Source of the DNA: Xenorhabdus indica | GTDB taxonomy: Bacteria > Pseudomonadota > Gammaproteobacteria > Enterobacterales > Enterobacteriaceae | Direction of reading: 5' to 3' | Assembly: GCF_014467235.1 (NCBI RefSeq) | Contig: NZ_NKHP01000017.1 | Span: forward strand, 35,367-99,366 | Length of the DNA: 64,000 bases | Part shown: positions 30,052-40,251 of the stretch, one piece after another | Layout: each line of letters starts with the position of its first letter | How positions within the stretch are numbered: the first letter of the stretch is position 1 | Translations under genes and position numbers: made by a program | Notes under the pieces: generated by a model | Database searches by the model: none | Seen by the model: the letters and a program-made list of their open reading frames with translations, nothing else | What the model was told of the DNA's origin: nothing

Positions 30052-31026
30052 ATGAAGATACTTAAAACATTATTCACTACTGTTGGCCTACTTTTCTGTA
30101 CCAATACCTTTGCTGTCAGTGCTCCTGACAGAACGGAATGTATTGCCCCTGCTAAACCCGGTGGTGGCTTTGATTTAACCTGTAAATTAGTTCAAGTCTC
30201 ATTGCTGGATACCAAAGCTATTGATTCACCTATGCGGGTGACATTTATGCCCGGAGGCGTTGGCGCCGTTGCCTATAATGCTATTGTTGCTCAGCGGCCT
30301 GCCGAACCCGGCACTATTGTCGCCTTTTCTGGTGGCTCTTTGTTAAATCTTGCTCAAGGAAAATTTGGACGCTATAACGTGAATGATGTGCGCTGGCTGG
30401 CCAGTGTTGGTACTGATTATGGTATGATTGCTGTTCGCAAAGATTCTCATTACAAATCATTAAAAGATCTCATTGATACATTCCAAAAAGATCCTACCAG
30501 CATCGTATTTGGTGCCGGAGCTTCTATTGGTGGTCAAGATTGGATGAAAACGGCCTTACTGGCAAAACAAGCTGATGTTGATCCGCGCAAAATGCGTTAC
30601 GTCGCCTTTGAAGGTGGTGGTGAAGCAATCACAGCTCTGATGGGTAAGCATATTCAGGTTTTCTCTGGAGATATCAGTGAAACCCTACCTTATCTGACGA
30701 GTGATAAGCTGCGTGTTCTTGCTGTTTATGCCGATAAAAGGCTTGGCGGTGCTTTAGCGAATATCCCGACAGCCAAAGAGCAAGGCTACAACATCGTATG
30801 GCCAGTTATTCGTGGTTTTTACATGGGACCCAAAGTCTCTGATGAACAATATCAATGGTGGGTAGATACATTCAATAAATTACAACAAACGGATGAATTT
30901 AAAAAACAACGCGAACTACGTGGCCTCTTTGAATTCAATATGACAGGTAAAGAGTTGAATGATTATGTGCAAAAACAAGTTACTCAATACCATGAGATGG
31001 CTAAATCCTTTGGTTTAGCAAAATAA
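30052..31026 (+). CDS. tctC: Tripartite tricarboxylate transporter substrate-binding protein TctC
   Basis: Periplasmic receptor of a TctCBA secondary transporter for citrate-like tricarboxylates; the actual substrate cannot be read from the sequence. 324 residues with a signal peptide (MKILKTLFTTVGLLFCTNTFA, cut near 21-24). The Bug-family mature domain shows CIAPAKPGGGFDLTCKL at its start, PGGVGAVAYN, FGAGASIGGQDW and the GEAITALMGKHIQV segment. GAGGA precedes the start. First gene of a three-gene operon; no TctDE two-component regulator lies next to it. Confidence 0.9.
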   Translation: MKILKTLFTTVGLLFCTNTFAVSAPDRTECIAPAKPGGGFDLTCKLVQVSLLDTKAIDSPMRVTFMPGGVGAVAYNAIVAQRPAEPGTIVAFSGGSLLNLAQGKFGRYNVNDVRWLASVGTDYGMIAVRKDSHYKSLKDLIDTFQKDPTSIVFGAGASIGGQDWMKTALLAKQADVDPRKMRYVAFEGGGEAITALMGKHIQVFSGDISETLPYLTSDKLRVLAVYADKRLGGALANIPTAKEQGYNIVWPVIRGFYMGPKVSDEQYQWWVDTFNKLQQTDEFKKQRELRGLFEFNMTGKELNDYVQKQVTQYHEMAKSFGLAK

Positions 31027-31039
31027 CAGGAATAGCATC

Positions 31040-31471
31040 ATGAGCGATCGTATCTTTGCTGCTATCTGGTTAGTCCTGTGTGGAATTGGATTGGTCATTG
31101 GCTGGGGTATTCACAGTGAATACAGCTATGAACCTCTGGGGCCGCGGCCATTCCCGATTGCCATTATCTCATTGATGGCGCTATGCGCACTATTATTGCT
31201 ATTCAAAAAAACGGAAATAACTCAATGGCCTGTACCACAAGTTCTGCGCCGCTTATTGCTGCTGATGGTTTCACTTCTCTTTTATGCAGGAACATTCGAG
31301 TGGTTAGGCTTTCCTCTGGCGACGACGTTATTGACCATCAGCATCGCATTGCTGTTTAACGCCTCACTTCTCGCTGCAATTATTTCTGGGGTGAGCTTAG
31401 GTATATCACTCTTTTTTGTGTTTGATCGCCTGTTAGATGTCACGCTACCCATTGGTAGTCTGTTCAGGTAA
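31040..31471 (+). CDS. tctB: Tripartite tricarboxylate transporter small membrane subunit TctB
   Basis: 143 residues with four hydrophobic segments (about 5-24, 40-55, 73-92, 95-130), as expected for the small subunit. YEPLGPRPFPIAI after the first segment is typical of the family. It lies 13 bp after tctC and 10 bp before tctA, so it is certainly in one transcript with them. Confidence 0.88.
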   Translation: MSDRIFAAIWLVLCGIGLVIGWGIHSEYSYEPLGPRPFPIAIISLMALCALLLLFKKTEITQWPVPQVLRRLLLLMVSLLFYAGTFEWLGFPLATTLLTISIALLFNASLLAAIISGVSLGISLFFVFDRLLDVTLPIGSLFR

Positions 31472-31481
31472 GGAGAATAAA

Positions 31482-33005
31482 ATGGATACTTGGATATACC
31501 TGACACAAGGTTTTGAAGTCGCATTAATCCCTAAGAATCTGATTATCGCATTAATAGGCTGCTTCATTGGTACAGTTGTTGGTTTACTCCCCGGTCTGGG
31601 GCCAATAAATGGTGTTGCCATTTTATTGCCGTTAGCTTTTGCCTTGAAATTACCCGCAGAATCCGCCTTAATTTTATTGGCAACAGTCTATATTGGTTGT
31701 GAATATGGAGGGCGGATATCTTCAATTCTGCTGAATGTTCCGGGAGATGCCGCCGCAATTATGACCGCTCTTGATGGATACCCAATGGCGAAACAGGGGC
31801 AAGCTGGTGTTGCGTTGTCTATCTCAGCAATCAGCTCATTTTGTGGTTCACTTTTAGCTATTGTTGGTATCATTTTGTTTGCTCCTCTTCTGGCGAAATG
31901 GTCTTTGGCGTTCGGGCCTGCTGAATATTTTGCTCTGATGGTTTTTGCGATTGCCTGTCTTGGCAGCATGATGAGCCAGAATCCTGTCAAATCTCTATTG
32001 GCTGCTTTGATCGGGTTAGGGTTAGCTACAGTAGGAGTCGATGCTAATACTGGGGTTTATCGCTTCACGTTTGATAGTGTCCACCTTTCTGATGGGATTC
32101 AGTTTATTGTCGTTGTGATCGGTCTGTTCTCTGTCAGTGAAATTCTGCTGATGCTTGAAAATACTTCCACTGGACAAAAAGTAATAAGTAAAACCGGACG
32201 ACTACTGTTTAACAAAAAAGAAGCCCAAACCTGTACCGGGCCAATATTACGCTCCTCAGTCATTGGTTTCTTTGTTGGTATCCTGCCCGGTGCCGGAGCA
32301 ACGATTGCCAGCGCAATCACATACATGACAGAAAAACGGCTGAGTGGAAACAGCGATTCATTTGGTAAAGGTGATATTCGTGGTGTGGCAGCACCTGAAG
32401 CAGCCAATAATGCATCAGCATGTGGTTCATTCATTCCTATGCTTACTCTGGGCGTCCCCGGTTCAGGTACTACAGCCGTAATGATAGGTGCACTGACGCT
32501 CTACAACATCACACCGGGGCCTGCTATGTTTTCGGAGCAACCGGATATAGTCTGGGGGTTGATTGCTGCCCTACTTATCGCCAATATTCTTTTGCTCATC
32601 ATGAATATTCCGATGATTGGGCTGTTTACCCGTATGTTGAGTATCCCTCTGTGGTTCTTAGTGCCAGCCATAGCCACCGTTTCAGCAGTCGGAGTTTATG
32701 CTGTACACAGTACGACATTCGATCTGATGTTGATGGTTGGTCTGGGGGTGTTCGGTTATATTCTTAGGAAAATGAACTTTCCAATGTCACCGCTCATCTT
32801 AGGGTTTGTATTAGGTGAAATGTTGGAACAAAATTTGAGACGGGCACTTTCAATCAGTAACGGTAATTTCGATATTTTGTGGAGGAGTACCATTGCTCAA
32901 TCTTTGTTGGTCTTAGCTGTGTTGGTTATTATCATCCCTCCTATCTTGCGGATAGTTCACAAAAAACGTAAGAAAAATGAGAAGATTTACAGCCAATCCA
33001 CATAG
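31482..33005 (+). CDS. tctA: Tripartite tricarboxylate transporter large membrane subunit TctA
   Basis: Main transport subunit, about 507 residues and roughly 11-12 transmembrane segments. The start at 31482 ([15 protein letters not shown]) has AAGGAG 8 nt upstream; the frame is open 15 codons further. Two family repeats are visible: [22 protein letters not shown] near residue 30 and [20 protein letters not shown] near 260, followed by [34 protein letters not shown] small hairpin (AGCCAAT...ATTGGCT, 32991-33019) covers the 3' end. Confidence 0.93.
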   Translation: MDTWIYLTQGFEVALIPKNLIIALIGCFIGTVVGLLPGLGPINGVAILLPLAFALKLPAESALILLATVYIGCEYGGRISSILLNVPGDAAAIMTALDGYPMAKQGQAGVALSISAISSFCGSLLAIVGIILFAPLLAKWSLAFGPAEYFALMVFAIACLGSMMSQNPVKSLLAALIGLGLATVGVDANTGVYRFTFDSVHLSDGIQFIVVVIGLFSVSEILLMLENTSTGQKVISKTGRLLFNKKEAQTCTGPILRSSVIGFFVGILPGAGATIASAITYMTEKRLSGNSDSFGKGDIRGVAAPEAANNASACGSFIPMLTLGVPGSGTTAVMIGALTLYNITPGPAMFSEQPDIVWGLIAALLIANILLLIMNIPMIGLFTRMLSIPLWFLVPAIATVSAVGVYAVHSTTFDLMLMVGLGVFGYILRKMNFPMSPLILGFVLGEMLEQNLRRALSISNGNFDILWRSTIAQSLLVLAVLVIIIPPILRIVHKKRKKNEKIYSQST

Positions 33006-33056
33006 TTGGTGAATTGGCTTTCATGTAGACCGTTAAAACTTTTCAGTTTTAGAAAA

Positions 33057-34271
33057 TCAGTTCATATACTTGCGCATGACCAGAGATGCATTTGTACCGC
33101 CGAACCCGAAGCTATTAGACATAACCGTTTTTAGCTCGCGTTCGGTAGGTTCAGTAATAATATCCATGCCAAGCGCTTTTTCATCCAGATCTTCGATATT
33201 AATACTTGGTGCAATAATTCCATGCTCCAACATCAATAAACTGTAAATCGCTTCCTGAGCACCGGCCGCCCCCAAAGAATGCCCGGTCATCGCTTTAGTT
33301 GCTGAAATAGCAGGTGTCTTGTCACCAAATACTTCTCTAATCGCTTCCAGCTCTTTCAAATCACCAACAGGTGTTGATGTGCCATGAGTGTTAATATAAT
33401 CCACCTCACCTTCAATACCATCCAGAGCCATCTTCATACAACGCACAGCGCCTTCACCTGAAGGTGCAACCATGTCCAAACCATCTGAATTCGCTCCGTA
33501 GCCAATAACTTCAGCATAGATATGTGCGCCACGAGCCAATGCATGTTCTAATTCTTCAACAACAACAATACCGCCACCACCAGCAATAACAAAGCCGTCA
33601 CGGTTTTGATCATAAGTACGGGAAGCTCGGTCTGGTGTTTCATTATATTTGGTAGAGAGTGCTCCCATTGCATCAAATTCACAGGCTATTTCCCAGCTCA
33701 GTTCTTCACCACCACCGGCAAAAATAACGTCCTGTTTACCAAGCTGGATTAATTCAACCGCATGACCAATACAGTGTGCAGAAGTTGAACAAGCGGAACT
33801 GATAGAGTAATTTACGCCTTTAATTTTGAACGGCGTCGCCAGACAAGCGGAAACACCGGAAGCCATTGTCCGTGTCACCATATAAGGCCCGACACCCCGT
33901 AAACCACGAGCACGCATACCATCCGCACAGGCAACCTGATTGTGTGGAGAACCGCCTCCAGAGCCGACAACCAGCCCTGTACGTAAATTAGAAACCTGAT
34001 CATCGGAAAGGCCAGAATCTTTAATTGCCTCATCCATCGCCAGATAAGCATAAACAGAAGCATCACTCATAAAACGCTGTGTTTTACGGTCAATCAAACC
34101 TGTTGTATCCAGTTTGACATTCCCCCATACGTGACTGCGAAGCCCCATTTCTTTGAATTCTTCGGAAAAAGTGATCCCGGAACGGCCTTCTTTCAGAGAT
34201 TTCAGCACCTCTTTCTGGTTATTACCAATACTAGATACAATGCCCAAACCAGTGATTACTGCTCGTTTCAT
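33057..34271 (-). CDS. fabB: 3-oxoacyl-[ACP] synthase I FabB
   Basis: Condensing enzyme needed for unsaturated fatty acid elongation. 404 residues. Active-site cysteine in [14 protein letters not shown]; histidines in [10 protein letters not shown] and [26 protein letters not shown] at the C-terminus. [16 protein letters not shown] is the usual N-terminus. Diverges from mnmC; the shared upstream region carries a perfect FabR-type palindrome and a FadR-like site, so control by membrane fluidity and acyl-CoA as in E. coli is likely. Confidence 0.97.
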   Translation of the reverse strand: MKRAVITGLGIVSSIGNNQKEVLKSLKEGRSGITFSEEFKEMGLRSHVWGNVKLDTTGLIDRKTQRFMSDASVYAYLAMDEAIKDSGLSDDQVSNLRTGLVVGSGGGSPHNQVACADGMRARGLRGVGPYMVTRTMASGVSACLATPFKIKGVNYSISSACSTSAHCIGHAVELIQLGKQDVIFAGGGEELSWEIACEFDAMGALSTKYNETPDRASRTYDQNRDGFVIAGGGGIVVVEELEHALARGAHIYAEVIGYGANSDGLDMVAPSGEGAVRCMKMALDGIEGEVDYINTHGTSTPVGDLKELEAIREVFGDKTPAISATKAMTGHSLGAAGAQEAIYSLLMLEHGIIAPSINIEDLDEKALGMDIITEPTERELKTVMSNSFGFGGTNASLVMRKYMN

Positions 34272-34320
34272 TAATTACCTCATCAATATGTTTACCTGCG
34301 GGATTTCCTTCTCGCACTTT

Positions 34321-34338
34321 AGCGTACACTTGTACGCT
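34321..34338 (-). promoter_or_regulatory. FabR operator upstream of fabB
   Basis: AGCGTACACTTGTACGCT has perfect 8-bp arms around CT and matches the FabR palindrome described for fabA and fabB of E. coli. It lies 50 bp upstream of the fabB start. Predicts repression of fabB when unsaturated acyl thioesters are abundant. Confidence 0.88.
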
Positions 34339-34339
34339 G

Positions 34340-34354
34340 AACAAGTCCGATCAG
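34340..34354 (-). promoter_or_regulatory. FadR-like activator site upstream of fabB
   Basis: Minus-strand CTGATCGGACTTGTT matches 12 of 15 positions of the FadR core CTGGTCCGACCTGTT. It lies immediately upstream of the FabR site, the same order as at the E. coli fabB promoter. Confidence 0.65.
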
Positions 34355-34470
34355 GGTAAAAATCATGAACAATTGATCATAACCCAGACGTTAAGATCGC
34401 TCATAAGTGGTGTAATAGCATCAAGACCGTTAAAATCCTCGTTATTCTTCTCAACAATACAGGCCTTATT

Positions 34471-36531
34471 TTGAACAACAGTATTGTGCAAAACAGTGCT
34501 ATCAGTAGCGCAACCCTAAGCTGGAATGAACAGGGCACACCTATTTCTGAGCAATTTGATGATGTTTATTTCTCAAATCAAGATGGGTTAGAAGAAACCA
34601 TATATGTATTTTTACAAGGCAATCATTTTCCTCAACGTTTTAGCACTCATCACCGTTCTGATTGCGTTATTGCCGAAACCGGATTCGGTACTGGGTTAAA
34701 TTTCCTTGTACTCTGGCAATCTTTTTCAGAGTTCAAACAGCAATATCCAGACGCTACGCTAAAAAGGCTGCACTATATTAGTTTCGAAAAATATCCATTA
34801 AAAGTCGCTGACCTAAAAAGTGCACATCAACGCTGGCCAGAGCTGCAAAAGTTTTCTGAAGAATTATGTCAGCAGTGGCCTTTACCACTTGCAGGTTGTC
34901 ATCGGTTAATTCTGGATAATGGTGCTATTACTCTGGATCTCTGGTTTGGCGATGTAAATGAACTATTGCCCAAGGTAAATTCCGGCCTGACAGGTAAAGT
35001 TGACGCATGGTTTTTAGATGGTTTTGCTCCTGCCAAAAACCCACAAATGTGGAGCGAACAACTGTTCACTGCAATGGCAAAATTTTCTCGTCCGAAAGGA
35101 ACATTTGCGACATTCACATCAGCAGGTTTAGTACGCCGTGGACTACAAGCAGCCGGTTTTACTGTCACAAAAGTCAAGGGCTTCGGGCGTAAGAGAGAGA
35201 TGCTGACAGGTGTTTTACCTGCCTCAGTTCACAACGCCAAAACGGATATGCCCTGGTTTGCCCGCCCTGGCACTGATCATACTGATGATGTCGCAATCAT
35301 TGGTGGAGGAATTGCCAGTGCATTTACTGCTCTTGCTTTACTGCAACGTGGTGCAAAAGTCACGCTATACTGCCAGGATACACAGCCAGCACAAGGAGCA
35401 TCAGGGAACCAACAAGGCGCGCTTTATCCTTTACTCACTGGTCGTCACGATCCATTAGAACGTTTCTTTACCTCTGCATTCACCTTTGCCCGTCGTCAAT
35501 ATGATGAACTGACTAATGAAAACGTGTTATTTGAGCATCAATGGTGTGGTGTTAGCCAAATAGCTTATGATGAAAAAAGTCACAACAAAATCGACAATAT
35601 GCTGCACACAGCATGGCCGGAAGATATTGCTGCTGGAATGGATCGTCAACAATTGAGTCAAATCAGCGGCCTAGATGTCAACTATCATGGTATCCATTAT
35701 CCACAGGGAGGATGGTTATACCCGGCACAATTAACTCAAGAAATTATCAAACTTGCACAGCAACGTGGTATGAGGACATATTTCAACCACGAAATAACAC
35801 GACTGGTTCAGCATGAAAATGGTTGGCAACTACACATTGAACATCAGGGAAAAACACAACTTAAAAACCACAAAGTGGTTATCATTGCCAATGGACATTG
35901 CCTGGCCCAATTTGAACAGACCGAAAAATTTCCTGTTACCGCAGTCCGTGGTCAAGTCAGCCATATCCCAACAACTGACCGGCTTAGCCAGCTAAAAAGT
36001 GTGCTGTGTTACGATGGTTATATGACCCCCGTGAATCCCAAAAATCAGCATCACTGTATTGGTGCAAGTTATCAACGCGATCAATTAGATACTCAGTACT
36101 CTTCTGCCGAACAACAGGAGAATCGTGATCGTCTCCTGAAATGTCTCCCTGATGTTGATTGGGTAAAACAAGTTGACATTTCAGAGGATAAATCCCGTCA
36201 GGGGATACGATGTGTGATTCGGGATCATATGCCAATGGTCGGGAATGTACCTATTTTCAGTGAAATTATGGCAAAATATGCCGATTTACCTCAACAGATA
36301 CAGTCTGGGGAGAAAATAGACGAATCACCTTGCTACCCTGATTTATTTGTTATTGGCGCATTAGGTTCACGTGGTTTGTGTTCTGCTCCTCTAAGTGCTG
36401 AATTACTTGCAGGGCAAATATTTAATGAAGCCTTGCCACTTGATGATGAAATATTAGCGGCTTTGCACCCAAATCGTTTCTGGGTCAGAAAGCTGTTACG
36501 CGGTAAAAAAGTGAAAGCAGAAAGGCCTTAA
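34471..36531 (+). CDS. mnmC: tRNA 5-methylaminomethyl-2-thiouridine biosynthesis bifunctional protein MnmC
   Basis: Bifunctional enzyme finishing mnm5s2U at the tRNA wobble position. The N-terminal methyltransferase shows [23 protein letters not shown] and [10 protein letters not shown]; the C-terminal FAD-dependent demodification domain shows [21 protein letters not shown] near residue 272, [22 protein letters not shown] and [15 protein letters not shown]. Up to 686 residues. The start is uncertain: TTG at 34471 has a weak AGG upstream, while GTG at 34486 gives the same N-terminal length as E. coli MnmC. No ATG lies at the right place. Confidence 0.93.
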   Translation: MNNSIVQNSAISSATLSWNEQGTPISEQFDDVYFSNQDGLEETIYVFLQGNHFPQRFSTHHRSDCVIAETGFGTGLNFLVLWQSFSEFKQQYPDATLKRLHYISFEKYPLKVADLKSAHQRWPELQKFSEELCQQWPLPLAGCHRLILDNGAITLDLWFGDVNELLPKVNSGLTGKVDAWFLDGFAPAKNPQMWSEQLFTAMAKFSRPKGTFATFTSAGLVRRGLQAAGFTVTKVKGFGRKREMLTGVLPASVHNAKTDMPWFARPGTDHTDDVAIIGGGIASAFTALALLQRGAKVTLYCQDTQPAQGASGNQQGALYPLLTGRHDPLERFFTSAFTFARRQYDELTNENVLFEHQWCGVSQIAYDEKSHNKIDNMLHTAWPEDIAAGMDRQQLSQISGLDVNYHGIHYPQGGWLYPAQLTQEIIKLAQQRGMRTYFNHEITRLVQHENGWQLHIEHQGKTQLKNHKVVIIANGHCLAQFEQTEKFPVTAVRGQVSHIPTTDRLSQLKSVLCYDGYMTPVNPKNQHHCIGASYQRDQLDTQYSSAEQQENRDRLLKCLPDVDWVKQVDISEDKSRQGIRCVIRDHMPMVGNVPIFSEIMAKYADLPQQIQSGEKIDESPCYPDLFVIGALGSRGLCSAPLSAELLAGQIFNEALPLDDEILAALHPNRFWVRKLLRGKKVKAERP

Positions 36532-36536
36532 TTTTT

Positions 36537-36565
36537 GACAACCTCACCCGTCCTAAGAGGTTGTC
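36537..36565 (+). terminator. Hairpin after mnmC
   Basis: GACAACCTC and GAGGTTGTC form a perfect 9-bp stem with an 11-nt loop 5 bp past the mnmC stop. No T-run, so its terminator strength is uncertain. Confidence 0.5.
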
Positions 36566-36608
36566 GCAAAGGCTGAGGTTTTACGACACAACGAATAAGC
36601 CTCGATTT

Positions 36609-36638
36609 GCATCAGGCATAATTTGTCATGCCTGATGC
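36609..36638. terminator. Second hairpin between mnmC and the convergent GNAT gene
   Basis: GCATCAGGCAT, 8-nt loop, ATGCCTGATGC: a perfect 11-bp stem between two convergent genes. With the hairpin at 36537 it may block read-through from either side; neither has a clear T-run. Confidence 0.5.
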
Positions 36639-36706
36639 TACTGAAATTGCATCAATTGAAACGATTAAAACTCAATTGTAGCTTTCTCATGCAATCACTA
36701 AGCGTT

Positions 36707-37207
36707 TCATTTCATTGCACAACGCTGAACTGCCGAAAACCCATATTTAATTTCATCTTGTAAAATCTGTTTCAATGCTTCACTTATCTGCTGAGATTCT
36801 AAAATAGAAAATCCCAGTCGTTGATAAAAAGGAGCATTCCAACTGACATGACGGAAAATCGTTAAAGTCACAAACTGTAATTTACGCTGTTTAGCAACCT
36901 GAATAACTGTTTCTATTAACGACTTACCGATTCCCTTTCTCTGCCAATCTCCATGCACAGACAGTTCAACGATATGCAGTCCATCATCCAAAGGTTTAAC
37001 CAGAATAAAGCCTATCGGTTTCCTCTTCTCCAAAGCTACCCAACTATTATCCTGAGCAATATAGTCCAAATGTTGTTGTTCCGTTTGTACGTGACCATCA
37101 GCAATCCAGGCCAAATCAGGTATAAAACGAAACAACTGTGCAGCAGAATATTCAATTGCAGGTAATTGACTTACATCCGATGTTTGTGTTTGACGAATAG
37201 TAAACAT
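36707..37207 (-). CDS. GNAT-family N-acetyltransferase
   Basis: 166 residues. Acetyl-CoA-binding motif A is visible as VELSVHGDWQRKGIGKSLIETV (about residues 79-100), with the following NAPFYQRLGFSILE near 128-141. Acts on an unknown acceptor. It faces the end of mnmC and has no partner gene. I do not see a specific subfamily (RimI, toxin acetyltransferase or other) from the sequence. Confidence 0.85.
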   Translation of the reverse strand: MFTIRQTQTSDVSQLPAIEYSAAQLFRFIPDLAWIADGHVQTEQQHLDYIAQDNSWVALEKRKPIGFILVKPLDDGLHIVELSVHGDWQRKGIGKSLIETVIQVAKQRKLQFVTLTIFRHVSWNAPFYQRLGFSILESQQISEALKQILQDEIKYGFSAVQRCAMK

Positions 37208-37315
37208 GATTTATCCTGACAATTTATTTGATGGTCATATTAATAATATTAAAATAAATACTCCACTTATAAATAAGAATTTAAAATACGTCAGTTTATT
37301 GATTCTAAAAGTTAT

Positions 37316-37780
37316 TCAAAGCATAAATTTCATTGCTGTAATAATAATACCAGAAAAACCAAACATCATTGTTACCATCCACTTGGTCTGAGCCGCCATT
37401 TTATCTGAAACTTCCTTATGTAGAGATAATATTTTACTATTCATAGATGACATTTCCTTATATACAGATGACATTTCTTTATTCACAGATGTTATTTCAT
37501 TATGAATAAGTACTTTTACTGATTCAATATCAGCTTTTGTCGCATAATTGGATTTTATCACTTCCATATCTATTTTTAATTGTGAGACATCCGTTTTTAG
37601 CAGTGAGACATCTTCTTTTAACAATGAAACATCTGCTTTTAACAATGAAACATCTATCTTTAACTGAGAAACATCTATCTTTAACTGAGAAACGTCTACC
37701 TTTAACTGAGAAACATCCGTTTTTAGATAGGAAACATCTAATTCCAGATTGTCAAATTTTTTTTCCAATTGTGGATTCAT
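37316..37780 (-). CDS. Heptad-repeat coiled-coil protein with C-terminal membrane anchor
   Basis: 154 residues from the ATG at 37780, which has GGAAGG 7 nt upstream; the frame is open 39 codons further with no good start. Residues 15-77 are nine 7-residue units, eight of the form DVSxLKx (x = Q, L, Y), a near-perfect left-handed coiled coil. A second helical stretch (KEMSSVYKEMSSMNSKILSLHKEVSDK) follows, and the C-terminus is one membrane segment (WMVTMMFGFSGIIITAMKFML). Organisation resembles small DUF1640/XhlA-like coiled-coil membrane proteins; function unknown. Confidence 0.75.
   Translation of the reverse strand: MNPQLEKKFDNLELDVSYLKTDVSQLKVDVSQLKIDVSQLKIDVSLLKADVSLLKEDVSLLKTDVSQLKIDMEVIKSNYATKADIESVKVLIHNEITSVNKEMSSVYKEMSSMNSKILSLHKEVSDKMAAQTKWMVTMMFGFSGIIITAMKFML
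37571..37738. repeat. Eight 21-bp tandem repeats inside the coiled-coil gene
   Basis: Each unit encodes DVSxLKx. Neighbouring units are almost identical at DNA level; for example the plus-strand block ACATCTATCTTTAACTGAGA occurs twice in a row. Units are in frame, so recombination or slippage would change coiled-coil length by whole heptads. Confidence 0.88.
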
Positions 37781-37897
37781 ACTTTGCCTTCCCCTCCATC
37801 TTGAAGCACTAAAACTTATCGATTCAGGTAACAAAAACATCTTATCACCAGTATAAAATCCATATCCACTTCGCACAGAGCAACTTCCCAACCCCAT

Positions 37898-38435
37898 GTT
37901 ATTACCTCCTGAAATATCCTTTTCAACTCTGAACTTTCACAGATAATTAATTCTATTTTTTATGAATTATCTGTTTATTTTCTATTAATTAATCGCATTT
38001 CATACGATTAAATTTCCTCTCCTATTAAGCTGATAGAAAATCTATATTTTCTCTGTATTGAAGCAATCCAGAACTTATTGGATATACAACTAAAAAACAC
38101 CTAATTATTGACTAAACCATGACCTAAACTTTACCACCATTAATTTTTTTAATCATCACGCGTTCTACTAATAACATGATTATTTTAACCGCCTCAAAAA
38201 GAATAGCACCACGCAAACTCTGATTTAAAAACCCTCTAAGTAACTCTGCTAACTATATTATCTTAATCTATATACACTATAAAAGGATCAATAAAGACTC
38301 ATGCTTCTCAGTTTTATTATAGTTATTGCGAGCCATTGCGAATTTTTATGTAACCGAACATTGAGATTTACGTTATCTGCATAAAAAATAAGGGCTGCAA
38401 AACAGCCCTCAAGAAAGAATTTTAGTGTTAATAGA
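37898..38435. other. AT-rich intergenic region
   Basis: 538 bp with no convincing gene. It contains the upstream region of the coiled-coil gene and, at its right end, the yfcL terminator (38391-38409). Nothing else identified. Confidence 0.5.
38391..38409 (-). terminator. Intrinsic terminator after yfcL
   Basis: On the minus strand AGGGCTG, 5-nt loop, CAGCCCT, then TTATTTTTTATG. A 7-bp GC-rich stem with a T-rich tail, 26 bp past the yfcL stop; it ends the operon that reads in from epmC. Confidence 0.85.
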
Positions 38436-38723
38436 TCACACCTTTACACTATTCAGTAGTTTTGCTAATAGTTTTTGCCAGGTCGTTAAAACTAAAACTT
38501 GATCTGGTGGCGTCAATTCTCCCACCTTAATCGCTTTATGGATACTTTCTTCTACACGTTGGTGAAGCTGTTCAATAGTATTAGCGCCTTCTTGTTCCAA
38601 TTCGGCAACAGCCAGCGTCAGATGCCCGCGGAGGTATCCACCAGCAAATAATTCGTCATCACTGGCATATTCAACCATATCGTCTATATATGCCAGAATG
38701 CGTGTTTCAAACTCTGCGAGCAT
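38436..38723 (-). CDS. yfcL: YfcL family protein
   Basis: 95 residues, similar to E. coli YfcL over its whole length ([43 protein letters not shown] pattern). Mostly helical and acidic, function unknown. It follows epmC by 21 bp on the same strand and is followed by a strong terminator, so it is the last gene of this operon. Confidence 0.9.
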   Translation of the reverse strand: MLAEFETRILAYIDDMVEYASDDELFAGGYLRGHLTLAVAELEQEGANTIEQLHQRVEESIHKAIKVGELTPPDQVLVLTTWQKLLAKLLNSVKV

Positions 38724-38744
38724 TGTTTTTCCTTAAAAATCAAT

Positions 38745-39296
38745 TTAGTTAGCAAAAGGATCTTCCGGGTAAGGGAAATGTTCTGCTTTTAGTGGAGGCG
38801 TATTGTAAAACGATTGCAGCGCATGAATAAAGTGTGCTGCACGTGTGGGTATTTCGTTTTCAAGATATGCCATTACTTGCGCATGAACTTTCTGCTGAAA
38901 AGTAAAGCGATCCGGCTCAAAATCGCCGTCCAAATTATCGCAACTAATGTTGAAAGGAAAACCAGCAGCTACACAGAATAACCATTCTAATGCTTGTGGC
39001 TTAACTTCGACTTTCTCGAACTCCGCTTGAGTCTGGGCATCACGACCGTCAGGGCAATACCAGTAACCAAAATCAACCAATTTACGACGCTCTTTACCCG
39101 CAATACACCAATGCGAAATTTCGTGCAATCCACTGGCGTAAAAACCATGAGCAAACACAACCCGATTATAAGCTACCTCTTCATCCGCGGGCAGATAAAC
39201 CGGCTCATTATCACCTTTTATCAAACGGGTGTTATAGTCATCGCTAAAACAATTATCAAAAATTTCAATCAGTTGTTGATAGTGATATCCAGCCAT
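38745..39296 (-). CDS. epmC: Elongation factor P hydroxylase EpmC
   Basis: Hydroxylates the beta-lysylated lysine of elongation factor P (formerly YfcM). 183 residues. VVFAHGFYASGLHEISHWCIAGKERR carries the metal-binding HEISH motif; VDFGYWYCPDGRDAQTQ and ALEWLFCVAAGFPFNISCDNL follow. Almost collinear with the E. coli protein. Cytosolic, transcribed with yfcL downstream. Confidence 0.95.
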   Translation of the reverse strand: MAGYHYQQLIEIFDNCFSDDYNTRLIKGDNEPVYLPADEEVAYNRVVFAHGFYASGLHEISHWCIAGKERRKLVDFGYWYCPDGRDAQTQAEFEKVEVKPQALEWLFCVAAGFPFNISCDNLDGDFEPDRFTFQQKVHAQVMAYLENEIPTRAAHFIHALQSFYNTPPLKAEHFPYPEDPFAN

Positions 39297-39332
39297 GTAT
39301 TAATACAATATCCTCAAAATAATAGCCTAAAA

Positions 39333-40133
39333 TCAAAAATAAAATGCCAGCCAGGAACGGATGGTATCACCGTGTTGATCATGGAGAAGCTTGATACTCA
39401 TTAGAAAAGAGATAGTCACCAGCATTGGGCGGATTAACTTTTGCCCCCTGCTCAATACTAAACCAGCGCCTAAACGGGCACCAATCATCTGGCCGGTCAG
39501 CATGACAAAACCGAGCAGCCATAAAACCTGCCCGCCAAGAATAAAGAAACCTAATGCACCGAGATTGGCTGCGCAGTTTAACACTTTTGCATGTGCTGTT
39601 GCCTTAGCCAGATTGTAACCACAGAGCATTACGTAAGAGAGTGCCAGAAAAGAACCTGTTCCCGGCCCGAATACACCATCATAAAAACCTATCCCGCCTC
39701 CCGCAAGACAGCCAAAAGCTATCGGCCCCAAACGACGTTGTCGATCTTCTGCACCAATATTAGGTACTAGCAGAAAGTAAAAGCCGATAATCATCACTAA
39801 TATAGGCAGGACGTAACGCAATAAATCGGGTGATACAAACTGAACCAGCAATGCTCCCGACATACCGCCTAGCACAGTCATAGCAATGGAAAATCGCTGA
39901 GAACGCAGGTTCACTATACCACGACGGATAAAATACAGGCTGGCAGATAACGAACCACCTACAGATTGAAGTTTTCCTGTTGCTAATGCCTGAACCGGAG
40001 AAACACCTGCTGATAATAGAGCAGGAATCGTCAATAATCCGCCTCCACCTGCTATAGAATCGATAAAACCCGCAACCAGAGCAACCAAAAAGAGAAAACC
40101 ATAAACTTCTGGACCCAGTAATGACCATTCCAT
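39333..40133 (-). CDS. yfcA: TSUP-family membrane transporter YfcA
   Basis: TauE/SafE-type membrane permease; substrate of YfcA unproven. 266 residues, about eight transmembrane segments. AGFIDSIAGGGGLLTIPALLSAG near the N-terminus and GFYDGVFGPGTGSFLALSYVMLCGYNLAKATAHAKVLN in the second half are the paired family motifs. It lies 36 bp before epmC on the same strand. Confidence 0.93.
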   Translation of the reverse strand: MEWSLLGPEVYGFLFLVALVAGFIDSIAGGGGLLTIPALLSAGVSPVQALATGKLQSVGGSLSASLYFIRRGIVNLRSQRFSIAMTVLGGMSGALLVQFVSPDLLRYVLPILVMIIGFYFLLVPNIGAEDRQRRLGPIAFGCLAGGGIGFYDGVFGPGTGSFLALSYVMLCGYNLAKATAHAKVLNCAANLGALGFFILGGQVLWLLGFVMLTGQMIGARLGAGLVLSRGQKLIRPMLVTISFLMSIKLLHDQHGDTIRSWLAFYF

Positions 40134-40251
40134 TATTTATTTCACCAGAAAATTACTTACCTGTTCATCAGGAGATCTTTTGGCATCGTTCGACGCTTAT
40201 ATCTCGGAAAATATATCCTGAAAAATATAGCTCGAAAAAACTGTTACCGAT

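Noticed and set aside
37571..37738. Regular 21-bp repeats as a CRISPR array
   Set aside because: There are no spacers; the units are contiguous and encode coiled-coil heptads in frame.
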